This document shows, piece by piece, positions 54,241 to 62,771 of a DNA stretch of 64,000 bases. The notes beneath the pieces are model-generated. The model did no database searches. It was given only the letters and a program-made list of their open reading frames with translations, and had not been told where the DNA came from. Numbering within the stretch: the stretch's first letter is position 1; each line of letters opens with the position of its first letter. Both the position numbers and the translations under genes were made by a program. Origin of the DNA: CAVYTF01 sp963708205 (lineage in GTDB: Bacteria > Bacteroidota > Bacteroidia > Chitinophagales > Chitinophagaceae); assembly GCA_963708205.1 (NCBI GenBank), contig OY970196.1, forward strand, positions 1,612,001-1,676,000, read 5' to 3'.

Positions 54241-55047
54241 ATGAAAAAGGTACTCTTATTTATTTGTGTAATTAGCTTGTGCTCATTCACCTCTACACCA
54301 GCGGATAAAAGTGCGCACGAATCTACGGGCAAAGATTTTCCGTCATTACTTTCTGATGCCTCAGCCACTGAACCGGCAAATCATTTAGTTGATTCTATTT
54401 ATAATAAATTAAATTTAGATTCGGCAGGCTTGCGGCGCAATGTGTTTTTCTATGCTTATAAAGGTTATCAATATTTGTTAAGTAAGGGAATGCTTAGTAA
54501 AACGGATTTGCTTACAATCTGCGATTACAGCCAAAGCAGTCATAATAAAAGACTCTATGTTATTAATGTTGCCGAAGGAAAATTGTTATTCAATACTTAC
54601 GTTTCTCACGGTAAAAATTCGGGCGGAGAATATGCCACGAGTTTTTCAAATAAAATAAATTCAGATAAAAGTTCTTTGGGATTTTTAATTACAGCCGATA
54701 CCTATAAAGGTAGATCCGGTTACAGTATGCATTTTGATGGCGTAGAACCGGATTTTAATAATAATGTTAGGCGACGCAGCATTGTAATGCATGGCAGTTG
54801 GTATGTTAATGCGCAACGCGCCGATGAAGGCACAATGATGGGCAGAAGTTTTGGTTGTCCTGCTGTGCCTTACGCAGAGCACGAAAAAATTATTGATGCA
54901 ATAAAAGGCGGAAGTTGCTTTTTTGCGTATGTTGATGATAGCTGGTATCTTCATTCATCAAAAATCCTTAATGCAGAATTTAGTTGGCCTTCGCTAATAA
55001 ATTCTAATGAACAGGAAGAGCCTACAACATTATCAAAGCCGCAATAA
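54241..55047 (+). CDS. Murein L,D-transpeptidase catalytic domain protein (YkuD_2)
   Basis: The 268-residue protein has a short signal peptide (MKKVLLFICVISLCSFTSTP). The YkuD_2 part (about residues 95-245) has KRLYVINVAEGKLLFNTYVSHGKNSGG, SLGFLITADTYKGRSGYSMHFDG and the active-site set VMHGSWYVNAQ with His, then GRSFGCPAV with the Cys nucleophile. L,D-transpeptidases attach or crosslink peptidoglycan stem peptides. It overlaps the convergent membrane gene by 26 bases. Confidence 0.88.
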   Translation: MKKVLLFICVISLCSFTSTPADKSAHESTGKDFPSLLSDASATEPANHLVDSIYNKLNLDSAGLRRNVFFYAYKGYQYLLSKGMLSKTDLLTICDYSQSSHNKRLYVINVAEGKLLFNTYVSHGKNSGGEYATSFSNKINSDKSSLGFLITADTYKGRSGYSMHFDGVEPDFNNNVRRRSIVMHGSWYVNAQRADEGTMMGRSFGCPAVPYAEHEKIIDAIKGGSCFFAYVDDSWYLHSSKILNAEFSWPSLINSNEQEEPTTLSKPQ

Positions 55048-55672
55048 GCTGGCAAATAATTCCTGTAAATAATCCCATATAAACATCTCCGGGATAATGC
55101 TGGTCAAGCGCAAGCCTTGCAGTACAAACAGCGCCTGTTATAAAAATTACAGAACAAATATCAAAACCTAAATAGGTTTGATAAATAAAACACGTACTAA
55201 TAATACAGGCAATTGCGCCGCCGACACCCATTGCGTGCATGCTTATTTTAAAAAAATTGTTGAAGGTTAACCCAGCAATTGTTGAAAGAAAAATACCAAA
55301 ATAAAAAAAACGCAATACCGAAGGTTGATCTGTAAAGTTGCGGCTGAGATACCACATCCACCAATAAAAGATCATCGTAATTATGTATGGAATAATTCTT
55401 TCTTTTTGTGTTTTTAAAAAAATAGATTGAATAAATTTTAACCTCCATAAAAGGAAAACAGAAAATGCTGGAAAGAAAGCAGTCGTCCAAAATACATTTA
55501 TTTTTCGCGTGAACATATCAAATGCAGTGATACCTGCAAACTGAAAAGGGAAGCGGATTGTTAGCCAAAAAAAAATATAAGTTGGAATAAAAAGCGGATG
55601 AAAAATATAAGAAATTATCTTTGAGAATACTCTTACATAAGCTGGTTGCTGCACTATCACTTCATTATTCAT
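55022..55672 (-). CDS. Divergent PAP2-like membrane protein
   Basis: The 216-residue protein is hydrophobic with about six spans. The C-terminal RLALDQHYPGDVYMGLFTG resembles the third phosphatase motif of PAP2 enzymes (R-x5-H-x3-D), and KISMHAMGVGG resembles the second (S-x-x-H). The first motif (KxxxxxxRP) appears as KTQKERIIP. This could be a lipid phosphatase or a degenerate homologue. Divergence lowers confidence. Confidence 0.65.
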   Translation of the reverse strand: MNNEVIVQQPAYVRVFSKIISYIFHPLFIPTYIFFWLTIRFPFQFAGITAFDMFTRKINVFWTTAFFPAFSVFLLWRLKFIQSIFLKTQKERIIPYIITMIFYWWMWYLSRNFTDQPSVLRFFYFGIFLSTIAGLTFNNFFKISMHAMGVGGAIACIISTCFIYQTYLGFDICSVIFITGAVCTARLALDQHYPGDVYMGLFTGIICQLIAALIML

Positions 55673-55728
55673 GCTTTTTATTCTGTAGGATTATTTCTCC
55701 ATAAAATATTTTGAAAAATAATTTTCTT

Positions 55729-57216
55729 TTACAATTCTTTTCTCAATCTCGCAACAGGAACATTTAATTGCTCGCGATATTTTGCAACCGTTCTTCTCGC
55801 AATGTTATATCCTTTTTCCTGCAGCAATTCTGTAAGATTTTCATCGCTCAAAGGCTTTTTCTTATCTTCTCCTTCAATTAAATTACTCAATATTTTTTTC
55901 ACTTCACGTGTGCTTACTTCTTCGCCGCTGTCTGTGCTTAAAGATTCACTAAAGAAAAATTTTAAACGATACGTTCCAAATTCTGTTTGAACAAATTTGC
56001 TGTTGGCAACGCGACTCACTGTAGAAATATCAAGTCCTGTTTTTTCAGCAATATCTTTTAAGATCATTGGCTTCAACACTGTTTCATCACCTGTTAAAAA
56101 AAATTCTTTTTGATAATTCATAATTGCATCCATTGTGCTTATAAGCGTGTGCTGGCGCTGCTTTATCATATCAATAAACCATTTTGCAGAATCAATTTTT
56201 TGTTTGATAAAAAGAACTGCTTCTTTTTGCCGCTTGTCTTTTTTACTGCCGCGATCGTAATCTTTTAGCATGTCGCGATAACCTTCGCTGATGCGCAGGT
56301 CGGGTGCATTTTTTGAATTGAGTGTTAACTCAAGTTTGCTGTTATTATTAAAAATAAAAAAATCAGGAACTACATAAGTTTCTCCTTTATTTGTGTCGCC
56401 AACATTACCACCAGGCTTAGGATTAAGGCGAACGATAGTGTTTATAACATCCTTCAAGTCATCATCGGATAAATTTAATCCACGCTGAATTTTTTCGTAA
56501 TGTTTTTTTATAAACTCATCGAAATATTTTTCTAAAACCTCAATGGCTGCTAAAACATTTTTGCCTTCGCCAAACTGTCTTTGCAATTGCAGCAATAAAC
56601 ATTCTTTTAAATTCCTGGCGCATATTCCGGGGGGATCAAAATTTTGTATGCGCTTGATAATATCTTCGATCTCTTTTTCATCGGCCATAACATTTTGGCG
56701 AAATGCAAGATCATCTGCAATGGAAGACAGTTCTCTTCTTAAATATCCATCATCATCAATACTTCCAACAACCTGCTCTGCAATTTTATAACTTTTCGGA
56801 TCGAGAGAAAGCATGCCTAACTGATCCAGCAGCACTTCATGAAAACTACTTTCAATTTTAAAAGGAATGGTTTTATTTTCATCAGCTTCCGGATAATTTT
56901 CATCCCGCATTTTATAATCAGCAATTTCATCATCACTGTCAGATACATATTCACTGATGTCAATGTTCTCATATTCATCATTCGTTGCAGGCTCTTCAAA
57001 TTCTTCAGAAGGTGCATCAAATTCTTCCTGCGGATCTTCGGTTACTTTATCTTCATGTCCTTCTTCGGTAATTTCCAGTGCGGGGTTTTCTTCCAACTCT
57101 TCTTTAATTCGCTCCTCAAGATTTGCGGTTGGCACCTGCAACAATTTCATTAGTTGAATTTGTTGCGGAGATAATTTTTGTAACAGCTTTTGCTGTAGTG
57201 TTTGCGATAATGCCAT
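55729..57216 (-). CDS. rpoN: RNA polymerase sigma-54 factor
   Basis: The 495-residue factor has a Gln/Leu-rich region I (MALSQTLQQKLLQKLSPQQIQLMKLLQ), an acidic region II (DPQEEFDAPSEEFEEP with many Asp/Glu) and region III with the core-binding domain, ending in the RpoN box ARRTVAKYREQLNVP. I choose the ATG at 57216; the ATG at 57231 adds MLLIT. A TAACTTTG box is at 57229-57236 on the minus strand, very near the start. Enhancer-binding activators are not in this window. Confidence 0.95.
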   Translation of the reverse strand: MALSQTLQQKLLQKLSPQQIQLMKLLQVPTANLEERIKEELEENPALEITEEGHEDKVTEDPQEEFDAPSEEFEEPATNDEYENIDISEYVSDSDDEIADYKMRDENYPEADENKTIPFKIESSFHEVLLDQLGMLSLDPKSYKIAEQVVGSIDDDGYLRRELSSIADDLAFRQNVMADEKEIEDIIKRIQNFDPPGICARNLKECLLLQLQRQFGEGKNVLAAIEVLEKYFDEFIKKHYEKIQRGLNLSDDDLKDVINTIVRLNPKPGGNVGDTNKGETYVVPDFFIFNNNSKLELTLNSKNAPDLRISEGYRDMLKDYDRGSKKDKRQKEAVLFIKQKIDSAKWFIDMIKQRQHTLISTMDAIMNYQKEFFLTGDETVLKPMILKDIAEKTGLDISTVSRVANSKFVQTEFGTYRLKFFFSESLSTDSGEEVSTREVKKILSNLIEGEDKKKPLSDENLTELLQEKGYNIARRTVAKYREQLNVPVARLRKEL

Positions 57217-57316
57217 AGTTATTAAAAGCAAAGTTATCTTGCAGAATGAAAATTCTTTTAACTTTCTTCTTTTTATTTACAATTTTTTAATCTTATTGTG
57301 TGCTTAAATTTACAGA

Positions 57317-57592
57317 ATGAAAAGAGTTTGTTTTGTTGTAATTCTACTATTAGCTTTTTCTGCATCCGTGAATGCACAAAAACAAAAAGACTCTGTGAAA
57401 AAAGCGTTCGTATTTTTACCAATTTATTCATTTTCCAAAACTATTAAACCATTACCTGATAATTGTTATTATTCCAGCCTTGGATTTTTTTGTAAAGCAG
57501 AGCTGCAATTAGAAAAAACAACCAAAATTCCTGTAAAAATAAGACTGGGGTCAATGGATGAATGTGATATGATTGAAGGAAAGAAATTTTAA
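57317..57592 (+). CDS. Small secreted protein of unknown function
   Basis: The 91-residue protein has a clear signal peptide (MKRVCFVVILLLAFSASVNAQ) and then about 70 residues with three Cys (CYYSSLGFFCKAE and DECDM). Lys is frequent. It is short and not recognised; similar small peptides are widespread in Chitinophagaceae. It lies between rpoN and a kinase gene. Confidence 0.55.
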   Translation: MKRVCFVVILLLAFSASVNAQKQKDSVKKAFVFLPIYSFSKTIKPLPDNCYYSSLGFFCKAELQLEKTTKIPVKIRLGSMDECDMIEGKKF

Positions 57593-57671
57593 GGATGGTT
57601 TAATCCAATCTTAATTAAGATTTCAGGTAAATACACAAAAAAATTTTGATTTTTAACCCATCAAATTCCCA

Positions 57672-59495
57672 TTGTTTACATATAAATTAAAAGGGTTACT
57701 TCTTGTATTATTAATGTCTGTGATCATGGGCGTTATTGCGGTTAACGTCTATAATGTTTTATCTAACACAATTGATGGCACAAAAAGAATTGCCGCTTCT
57801 ATAAAAAAGATAAACCTGCTCCAAGCAACAGGCAACTGTATTGCCAACGCTGAAGCAAGTGTAAGAGGTTATCTTATTTCAAAACAAACAGATTATTTAG
57901 ATCCTTATTACGATGCTGTTGATAAAATCAATGGTTCTCTAAATCCTTCCGCATTGTTTAAGATAATGCCGGAACATGTTACACAAATCGGCGAATTAAA
58001 TGATTACACAAAAAAAGAATTCCTTTATCTTAATTCGTTGTTGCTTTCTTCTCAACAAAACAATCAACCGCCAAAAAAAAATATCACCATTCCTTTTGAA
58101 GAAAGTAATTATGCGATGAATAATATTCGCATAATTATAAATAATTTATCCTCTGCAGAAAATGCAAAACTCGACGCATTAAGACAGCAACAGGAGCAGG
58201 GAATTAATAATGTAATAGTCATTTTATTTTCAGGGCTTTTTCTTTTTCTTGTTTTACTTCTCACATTCTATGTGATGGTTTCTAAAAACTTTGCCATGCG
58301 CAATCGTGTTGAAAAAGATCTGTTTATGGCAAAACAATATGCTGAAGAAACAAGCAATAACAAAACACAATTTCTCGCGACTGTTAGCCATGGAATTCGA
58401 AGTCCGCTGAACAGAGTTGTGGGTAATACCTCTTTATTAAATCAAACAACTTTAAACCAGGAACAAAAAAAATATGCGCAAAATATTCAGCGCAGCAGCA
58501 TTACCTTATTATCTATTGTTAATGATATCCTTGATTTTTCTAAAATAGAATCAGGCGCTTTGATCCTGGAAAATTTACCTTTTGTTTTAAGCCATTGCAT
58601 AGAAGAAGTTTTTTCTTTAACCGGTTCTGCTGACAAAGAAATTAAAATGTCTTATTCAATTGATCCTGCTTTGCCGGTTTTGATTGTTGGTGACATGGGA
58701 CGGTTATGGCAAGTGCTTATTAATATTCTTGGCAACACTATTGATTCATTCAGCCAGGGCTTTATTACACTTGATGCGGAGTTGCAGCAATCTTCTGAAA
58801 GCGAAGTGGTGATTCGGTTTGTTGTAACGGGCACCGGTAGTCAATCAGATAAAAATCAATCTTCAATCGGCAATAAAGAAGCTCTTCAAACCAACAAGCA
58901 GCATTCATCAACAGGTTTGGGATTATCAATCACCAGCCGTCTCATTGCGTTGATGGGAGGCACTTTAAAAGTGACAACACAAGGTGATAAAACAATTATT
59001 ACAAGCTTTACTATTAAGACTAAGCCTATTTTAGAACAAAAAGAAAGAAACGATTTTGCAAGAGATATTGCTACTGAAAAATTAGATGTAAACATGAGCC
59101 AAAAAATGCCTTTGCACATTTTAGTAGCTGATGATAATGAAATGAGCCAGGTTTTACTATCATCAATTTTATTAACAATGGGTTACGCTTGTGACATTGC
59201 TACAAATGGTGAAGAAGCATTGGCAATGGCAATTGAAGAAGAATATGATCTGATATTCATGGATATTTTTATGCCGCAAATGGATGGCATTGAAGCTGCA
59301 GAAAAAATAAGAAAATATTACATGAATAAAGAGTTCCCGATTATTGTTGCTGTTACTGCAAACATTTTATTTACAGAAAAAGAAAAATGTTTCGCTGCAG
59401 GAATGAATGATTTTTTAACCAAACCTTTCAACCCAAAAATTTTGCAGAACCTGATTATAAAGTGGGCAAATATCAAAGATATGTTGGAGGTATAA
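57672..59495 (+). CDS. Hybrid histidine kinase with CHASE3-like sensor and receiver, altered kinase motifs
   Basis: The 607-residue protein probably starts with TTG at 57672. It has two membrane spans (residues about 8-27 and 178-200) around a CHASE3-like helical region with SVRGYLISKQTDYLDPY. The H-box reads TVSHGIRSPLNRVVGN with His240, where SHE/SHD is usual: the acidic neighbour is Gly. In the ATPase the G1 DxG is replaced (VTGTGSQ; Gly at about 387), while the G2 motif GLGLSITSRLIALMGG is present. The receiver is complete, with Asp531 (LIFMDIFMPQMDG) and TKPF. Autokinase activity is therefore doubtful; the protein may act mainly as a receiver or in a heterodimer. Confidence 0.85.
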   Translation: MFTYKLKGLLLVLLMSVIMGVIAVNVYNVLSNTIDGTKRIAASIKKINLLQATGNCIANAEASVRGYLISKQTDYLDPYYDAVDKINGSLNPSALFKIMPEHVTQIGELNDYTKKEFLYLNSLLLSSQQNNQPPKKNITIPFEESNYAMNNIRIIINNLSSAENAKLDALRQQQEQGINNVIVILFSGLFLFLVLLLTFYVMVSKNFAMRNRVEKDLFMAKQYAEETSNNKTQFLATVSHGIRSPLNRVVGNTSLLNQTTLNQEQKKYAQNIQRSSITLLSIVNDILDFSKIESGALILENLPFVLSHCIEEVFSLTGSADKEIKMSYSIDPALPVLIVGDMGRLWQVLINILGNTIDSFSQGFITLDAELQQSSESEVVIRFVVTGTGSQSDKNQSSIGNKEALQTNKQHSSTGLGLSITSRLIALMGGTLKVTTQGDKTIITSFTIKTKPILEQKERNDFARDIATEKLDVNMSQKMPLHILVADDNEMSQVLLSSILLTMGYACDIATNGEEALAMAIEEEYDLIFMDIFMPQMDGIEAAEKIRKYYMNKEFPIIVAVTANILFTEKEKCFAAGMNDFLTKPFNPKILQNLIIKWANIKDMLEV

Positions 59496-59496
59496 T

Positions 59497-60714
59497 TTAT
59501 GCAAGCTCACCTTGCAAGACCAAAACTCTTTCAATCACAGCTTTTATTGCTTCTCCTTTTTGCCGCACTTGATCTTCGGTCCATGATAAACTGATTGCTG
59601 TTGAAATGCAACGGCTCATGATAGCATCGCTTGCAGAAAAATCTTTTGTACTCAAAGCAAGCAAAGCATTTTTTTGCGCTTCACTTAAATTATTCAATGC
59701 TGTTGCGGTTTTTAGATGTTGCCATTTTTTGATGTAATGCCAATTATTTTCAAACCAATAAAAATTTCCGGCAAGTAAATTTTGTTTTTTTAATTCTTCA
59801 ATTACGTTTGAAGTAATTTTTTGCGTTGGCAAAAACCAACTTAAAAATGTGCAACTATCGCCGCTTTCATCAGGAATTTTCCTGAAACAAATTTCAGGAA
59901 TTAATGAAAGAATATTTTTTAAAATCGAATGATTTTTCTTTTGAATTGATAGGAATGTTTGCAGCTTGCGAATCTGCGCTAAACCTACTGCTGCATGCAA
60001 TTCGCTGATGCGAAAATTATATCCGATAAATGGATGAAGATCTGCGCCACGATCTGCGCCTAAATGATCATGACCATGATCGGTATAACCATCGCATTTT
60101 AAATAGACCTCTTCTTTTTTTGTCATTACCACGCCGCCTTCACCACAAGTAATTGTTTTTACAAAGTCAAAAGAAAATGTTCCTGCATCGCCAATTGTGC
60201 CAAGGTATTTGCCATTGTATGTTGCGCCAATGCTTTGGCAGGCATCTTCTAACAAAAGCAAATTATGTTGTCCACAAATATTTTTTAGCGCATCCAAATC
60301 AGCCATACTTCCACACATGTGTACAGGCATTACGCATTTTGTTCTTGGTGTAATTGCATGCAAAACCGCAATAGGATTGAGCGTCAGCGTTTCATCAATA
60401 TCAACTAAAACGGGAATTGCGCCAACACTTAGCACGGCTTCAAAACTAGCAACGAAAGTAAATGCCGGCATGATCACTTCATCTCCATTCCCAATATTTA
60501 AAGCTGCTAATGCCGTGGTTAAAGCCGCCGTACCGCTTGAAGTAAGCTGTGCATATTTTACATTAAATGTTTTGCAAACTTCTTTTTCTAATTCTTTGGA
60601 CTTCCAAGTATTTTTTCTGGCTGCATCAAAACCATAGCGCATCAAAACGCCAGTTTCTAAAACATCATTCACTTCTTTTTTTTCTTCTTCTCCAAAAAAT
60701 TCAAATCCGGGCAT
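59497..60714 (-). CDS. DegT/DnrJ/EryC1 family aminotransferase (KdnA-like)
   Basis: The 405-residue PLP enzyme transfers an amino group to sugar substrates. The PLP lysine is in TFSFDFVKTITCGEGGVVMT and SSGTAALTTALAALNIGNGDEVIMPAFTF marks the N-terminal fold. EDACQSIGATYNGKYLGTIGD and FRISELHAAVGLAQ are family motifs. The start MPGFEFFGEEEKKEV, TGVLMRYGFDAARK and CDGYTDHGHDHLG recall KdnA, which makes 8-amino-Kdo in Shewanella; that match is from memory and the KdnB partner is not here. It would act on a surface sugar. Confidence 0.8.
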   Translation of the reverse strand: MPGFEFFGEEEKKEVNDVLETGVLMRYGFDAARKNTWKSKELEKEVCKTFNVKYAQLTSSGTAALTTALAALNIGNGDEVIMPAFTFVASFEAVLSVGAIPVLVDIDETLTLNPIAVLHAITPRTKCVMPVHMCGSMADLDALKNICGQHNLLLLEDACQSIGATYNGKYLGTIGDAGTFSFDFVKTITCGEGGVVMTKKEEVYLKCDGYTDHGHDHLGADRGADLHPFIGYNFRISELHAAVGLAQIRKLQTFLSIQKKNHSILKNILSLIPEICFRKIPDESGDSCTFLSWFLPTQKITSNVIEELKKQNLLAGNFYWFENNWHYIKKWQHLKTATALNNLSEAQKNALLALSTKDFSASDAIMSRCISTAISLSWTEDQVRQKGEAIKAVIERVLVLQGELA

Positions 60715-60740
60715 AGCAATTTAATTTAATTATTATGCAA

Positions 60741-60748
60741 CAAAATTA
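60741..60748 (-). promoter_or_regulatory. Candidate -7 box for the aminotransferase gene
   Basis: TAATTTTG on the minus strand fits TAnnTTTG and lies 26 bases before the ATG at 60714. It lies in the 59-base gap after rho, so the gene could also be read from rho. Confidence 0.4.
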
Positions 60749-60773
60749 CCAATAAAATGAAAATGAAAAAGAT

Positions 60774-62405
60774 TTAACCATTCATGCTGGCAAGAAACTC
60801 TTCATTGTTTTTTGTGCCACGCATGCGCTTAAGTAATTCATTCATTGCTTCTTCTGGCTTCATATCGTTTAAAAATAAACGAAGCACATTCATGCGCGAA
60901 AGAACTTCCCTATCAAGCAATAAATCATCACGTCTTGTTGAAGATGCAACAAGATCTATTGCAGGAAAAACACGCCTGTTGGCAAGTCTTCTATCGAGCT
61001 GCAACTCCATATTTCCGGTTCCTTTAAATTCTTCGAAAATCACTTCATCCATTTTGCTTCCGGTTTCTATTAAAGCTGTTGCCAGAATTGTAAGAGAGCC
61101 GCCATTTTCTATTTTTCTTGCAGCGCCAAAAAATTGTTTTGGCTTTTGCATTGCATTCGCTTCAACGCCACCACTAAGCACTTTACCACTGCTTGGCGCA
61201 ACAGTATTATGCGCTCTTGCGAGACGCGTGATACTGTCTAATAATATCACAACATCATGCCCGCATTCAACAAGACGTTTTGCTTTTTGCAATGCAATGC
61301 TTGAAACCTTTACGTGCTTTTCTGCCGGCTCATCAAAAGTTGAAGCGATAACTTCGCCTTTAACGCTGCGCTCCATGTCTGTTACTTCTTCAGGTCTTTC
61401 ATCAATCAACACAACCATTAAATAACACTCAGGATGGTTGGCTGCAATTGCATTCGCAACTTCTTTCAATAAAACTGTTTTACCAACTTTTGGTTGTGCA
61501 ACAATTAATCCGCGTTGACCTTTACCAATGGGTGTAAACAAATCAATAATCCGTGTGCTGTATTGAGAAGGTTGTGTAAATAAATTTAATTTTTGAAAAG
61601 GAAATAATGGTGTGAGATAATCAAATGGAACACGATCACGAACTTCATCAGGACCTTTTGCATTTATTGTTTCAACCTTTAATAAAGCGAAATATTTTTC
61701 GCCTTCTTTTGGTGGACGAACAGATCCGTAAACAGTATCACCAGTCTTTAAACCAAATAATTTTATTTGCGATGGCGACACATAAATATCGTCGGGAGAA
61801 GAAAGATAATTGTAATCTGATGAGCGCAAGAAACCATATCCATCAGGCATCATTTCAAGCACACCTTCTGATTGAATGATTCCATCAAACTCAATGTTGA
61901 ATGCGGGTTCACGACGCGGTGCAGGACGTGCCGGAGAAGTTTCACGAAGGTTTTCCGAAGGCAATTGCATTGCTTCTTTTTCATCCAATTGACGCAATAC
62001 ATCGCTTGCAAAAGACGGAATAGAAATTTCTTCTGTATCTTCAGAATGGTTTTTTAAATCCGTTTCTTCAGTAGGTTTATTTTCTTTGTCTTTCGATTTT
62101 CTGGGTGCACGTTTTTTCGGAGATGTTTCGTTTTTCTCAGAATTTTCGTTTGTTTGTGTTACATCATTCATTACTTCTGCTTCTTCTACAGAATTGCCTG
62201 TCACTGCTTTTATAATGCGTTTGCGTTTTGGTTTTTCACCAACATTATTTTCTTTGTGTTCACTCTGGGTGACTGCCTGTTTATCAAGAATGGTATAAAC
62301 CAATTCTTGTTTATCCATTTTTTTGGAATTTTGAACATGTAGCTGGTCGGCAATATCCTGTAGCTCAGGAACCAGCATGTCATTGAGTTGTAAGATGTCG
62401 TACAT
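60774..62405 (-). CDS. rho: Transcription termination factor Rho, extended N-terminus
   Basis: The 543-residue protein is Rho with an insertion near the N-terminus. Residues 1-40 match the Rho N-domain (LNDMLVPELQDIADQLHV). Residues about 48-160 are a low-complexity charged stretch (KKRAPRKSKDKENKP). Then come the RNA-binding cold-shock domain (GVLEMMPDGYGFLRS) and the ATPase with Walker A (VAQPKVGKTVLLKEV), Walker B (VVILLDSITRLARA) and the Q-loop region. Rho ends transcripts that lack hairpins. The insertion is common in Bacteroidota and has been linked to RNA binding or phase separation in related proteins; that part is inference. Confidence 0.95.
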   Translation of the reverse strand: MYDILQLNDMLVPELQDIADQLHVQNSKKMDKQELVYTILDKQAVTQSEHKENNVGEKPKRKRIIKAVTGNSVEEAEVMNDVTQTNENSEKNETSPKKRAPRKSKDKENKPTEETDLKNHSEDTEEISIPSFASDVLRQLDEKEAMQLPSENLRETSPARPAPRREPAFNIEFDGIIQSEGVLEMMPDGYGFLRSSDYNYLSSPDDIYVSPSQIKLFGLKTGDTVYGSVRPPKEGEKYFALLKVETINAKGPDEVRDRVPFDYLTPLFPFQKLNLFTQPSQYSTRIIDLFTPIGKGQRGLIVAQPKVGKTVLLKEVANAIAANHPECYLMVVLIDERPEEVTDMERSVKGEVIASTFDEPAEKHVKVSSIALQKAKRLVECGHDVVILLDSITRLARAHNTVAPSSGKVLSGGVEANAMQKPKQFFGAARKIENGGSLTILATALIETGSKMDEVIFEEFKGTGNMELQLDRRLANRRVFPAIDLVASSTRRDDLLLDREVLSRMNVLRLFLNDMKPEEAMNELLKRMRGTKNNEEFLASMNG

Positions 62406-62641
62406 AAAGTTGAGGAGAAATGATAAGGTTAAATCTTAAGATTTTAAATAAGAAAAAATAATTGAGAATAAAAATAAATTGGTTGATTTATATCAAAGGA
62501 AAACAAAATGAGCTGAGAGGACTTGGCACTTACTGTTCAGCATGTTTTCAAATGCAATATTAAACAGTTTTTTACAAAAACAAGAAAAATTTTTTCTATT
62601 TTATGATTGATTTATTCTTTAATCTCAGAAATCCGAATGAT

Positions 62642-62649
62642 TATCTTTG
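62642..62649 (+). promoter_or_regulatory. Candidate -7 box for asnS
   Basis: TATCTTTG is followed by C, as in many Bacteroidota promoters. The asnS ATG is at 62772, so a leader of about 115 bases would contain the dispersed repeat. No -33 TTG is at the normal spacing. Confidence 0.45.
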
Positions 62650-62681
62650 CGCTCCGAAAATTTGCTTTTGCTGCACAATGA

Positions 62682-62753
62682 GATGAACGTACAAGAGTGC
62701 GACGCAACGGCTGTTTAATAAATTTACTAAAGCTGGTAACCCAAAAATAATTT
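62682..62753 (-). repeat. Dispersed intergenic repeat, copy 7
   Basis: The core CGTACAAGAGTGCGACGCAA at 62688-62707 is identical to copy 4 (28351-28370) and to the complement of copy 2 (4333-4352). Read on the minus strand, the element starts ATTATTTTTGGGTTACCAGCTTTAG, closely matching the left end of copy 3 (ATTATTTTTTGGATACCAGC). It lies in the likely 5' leader of asnS. Confidence 0.7.
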
Positions 62754-62771
62754 AGCTTAAAATCAGTTGCA

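Larger units (their letters stand above)
62406..62771. other. Intergenic region between rho and asnS (366 bases)
   Basis: The two genes diverge here. The first 200 bases are AT-rich without clear structure. A TATCTTTG -7 box (62642-62649) points toward asnS, and a dispersed repeat occupies 62682-62753, between the box and asnS. No leader peptide or RNA gene is recognised. Confidence 0.6.

Noticed and set aside
60784..61425. 213-residue open frame opposite rho
   Set aside because: Antisense shadow of a highly conserved gene.
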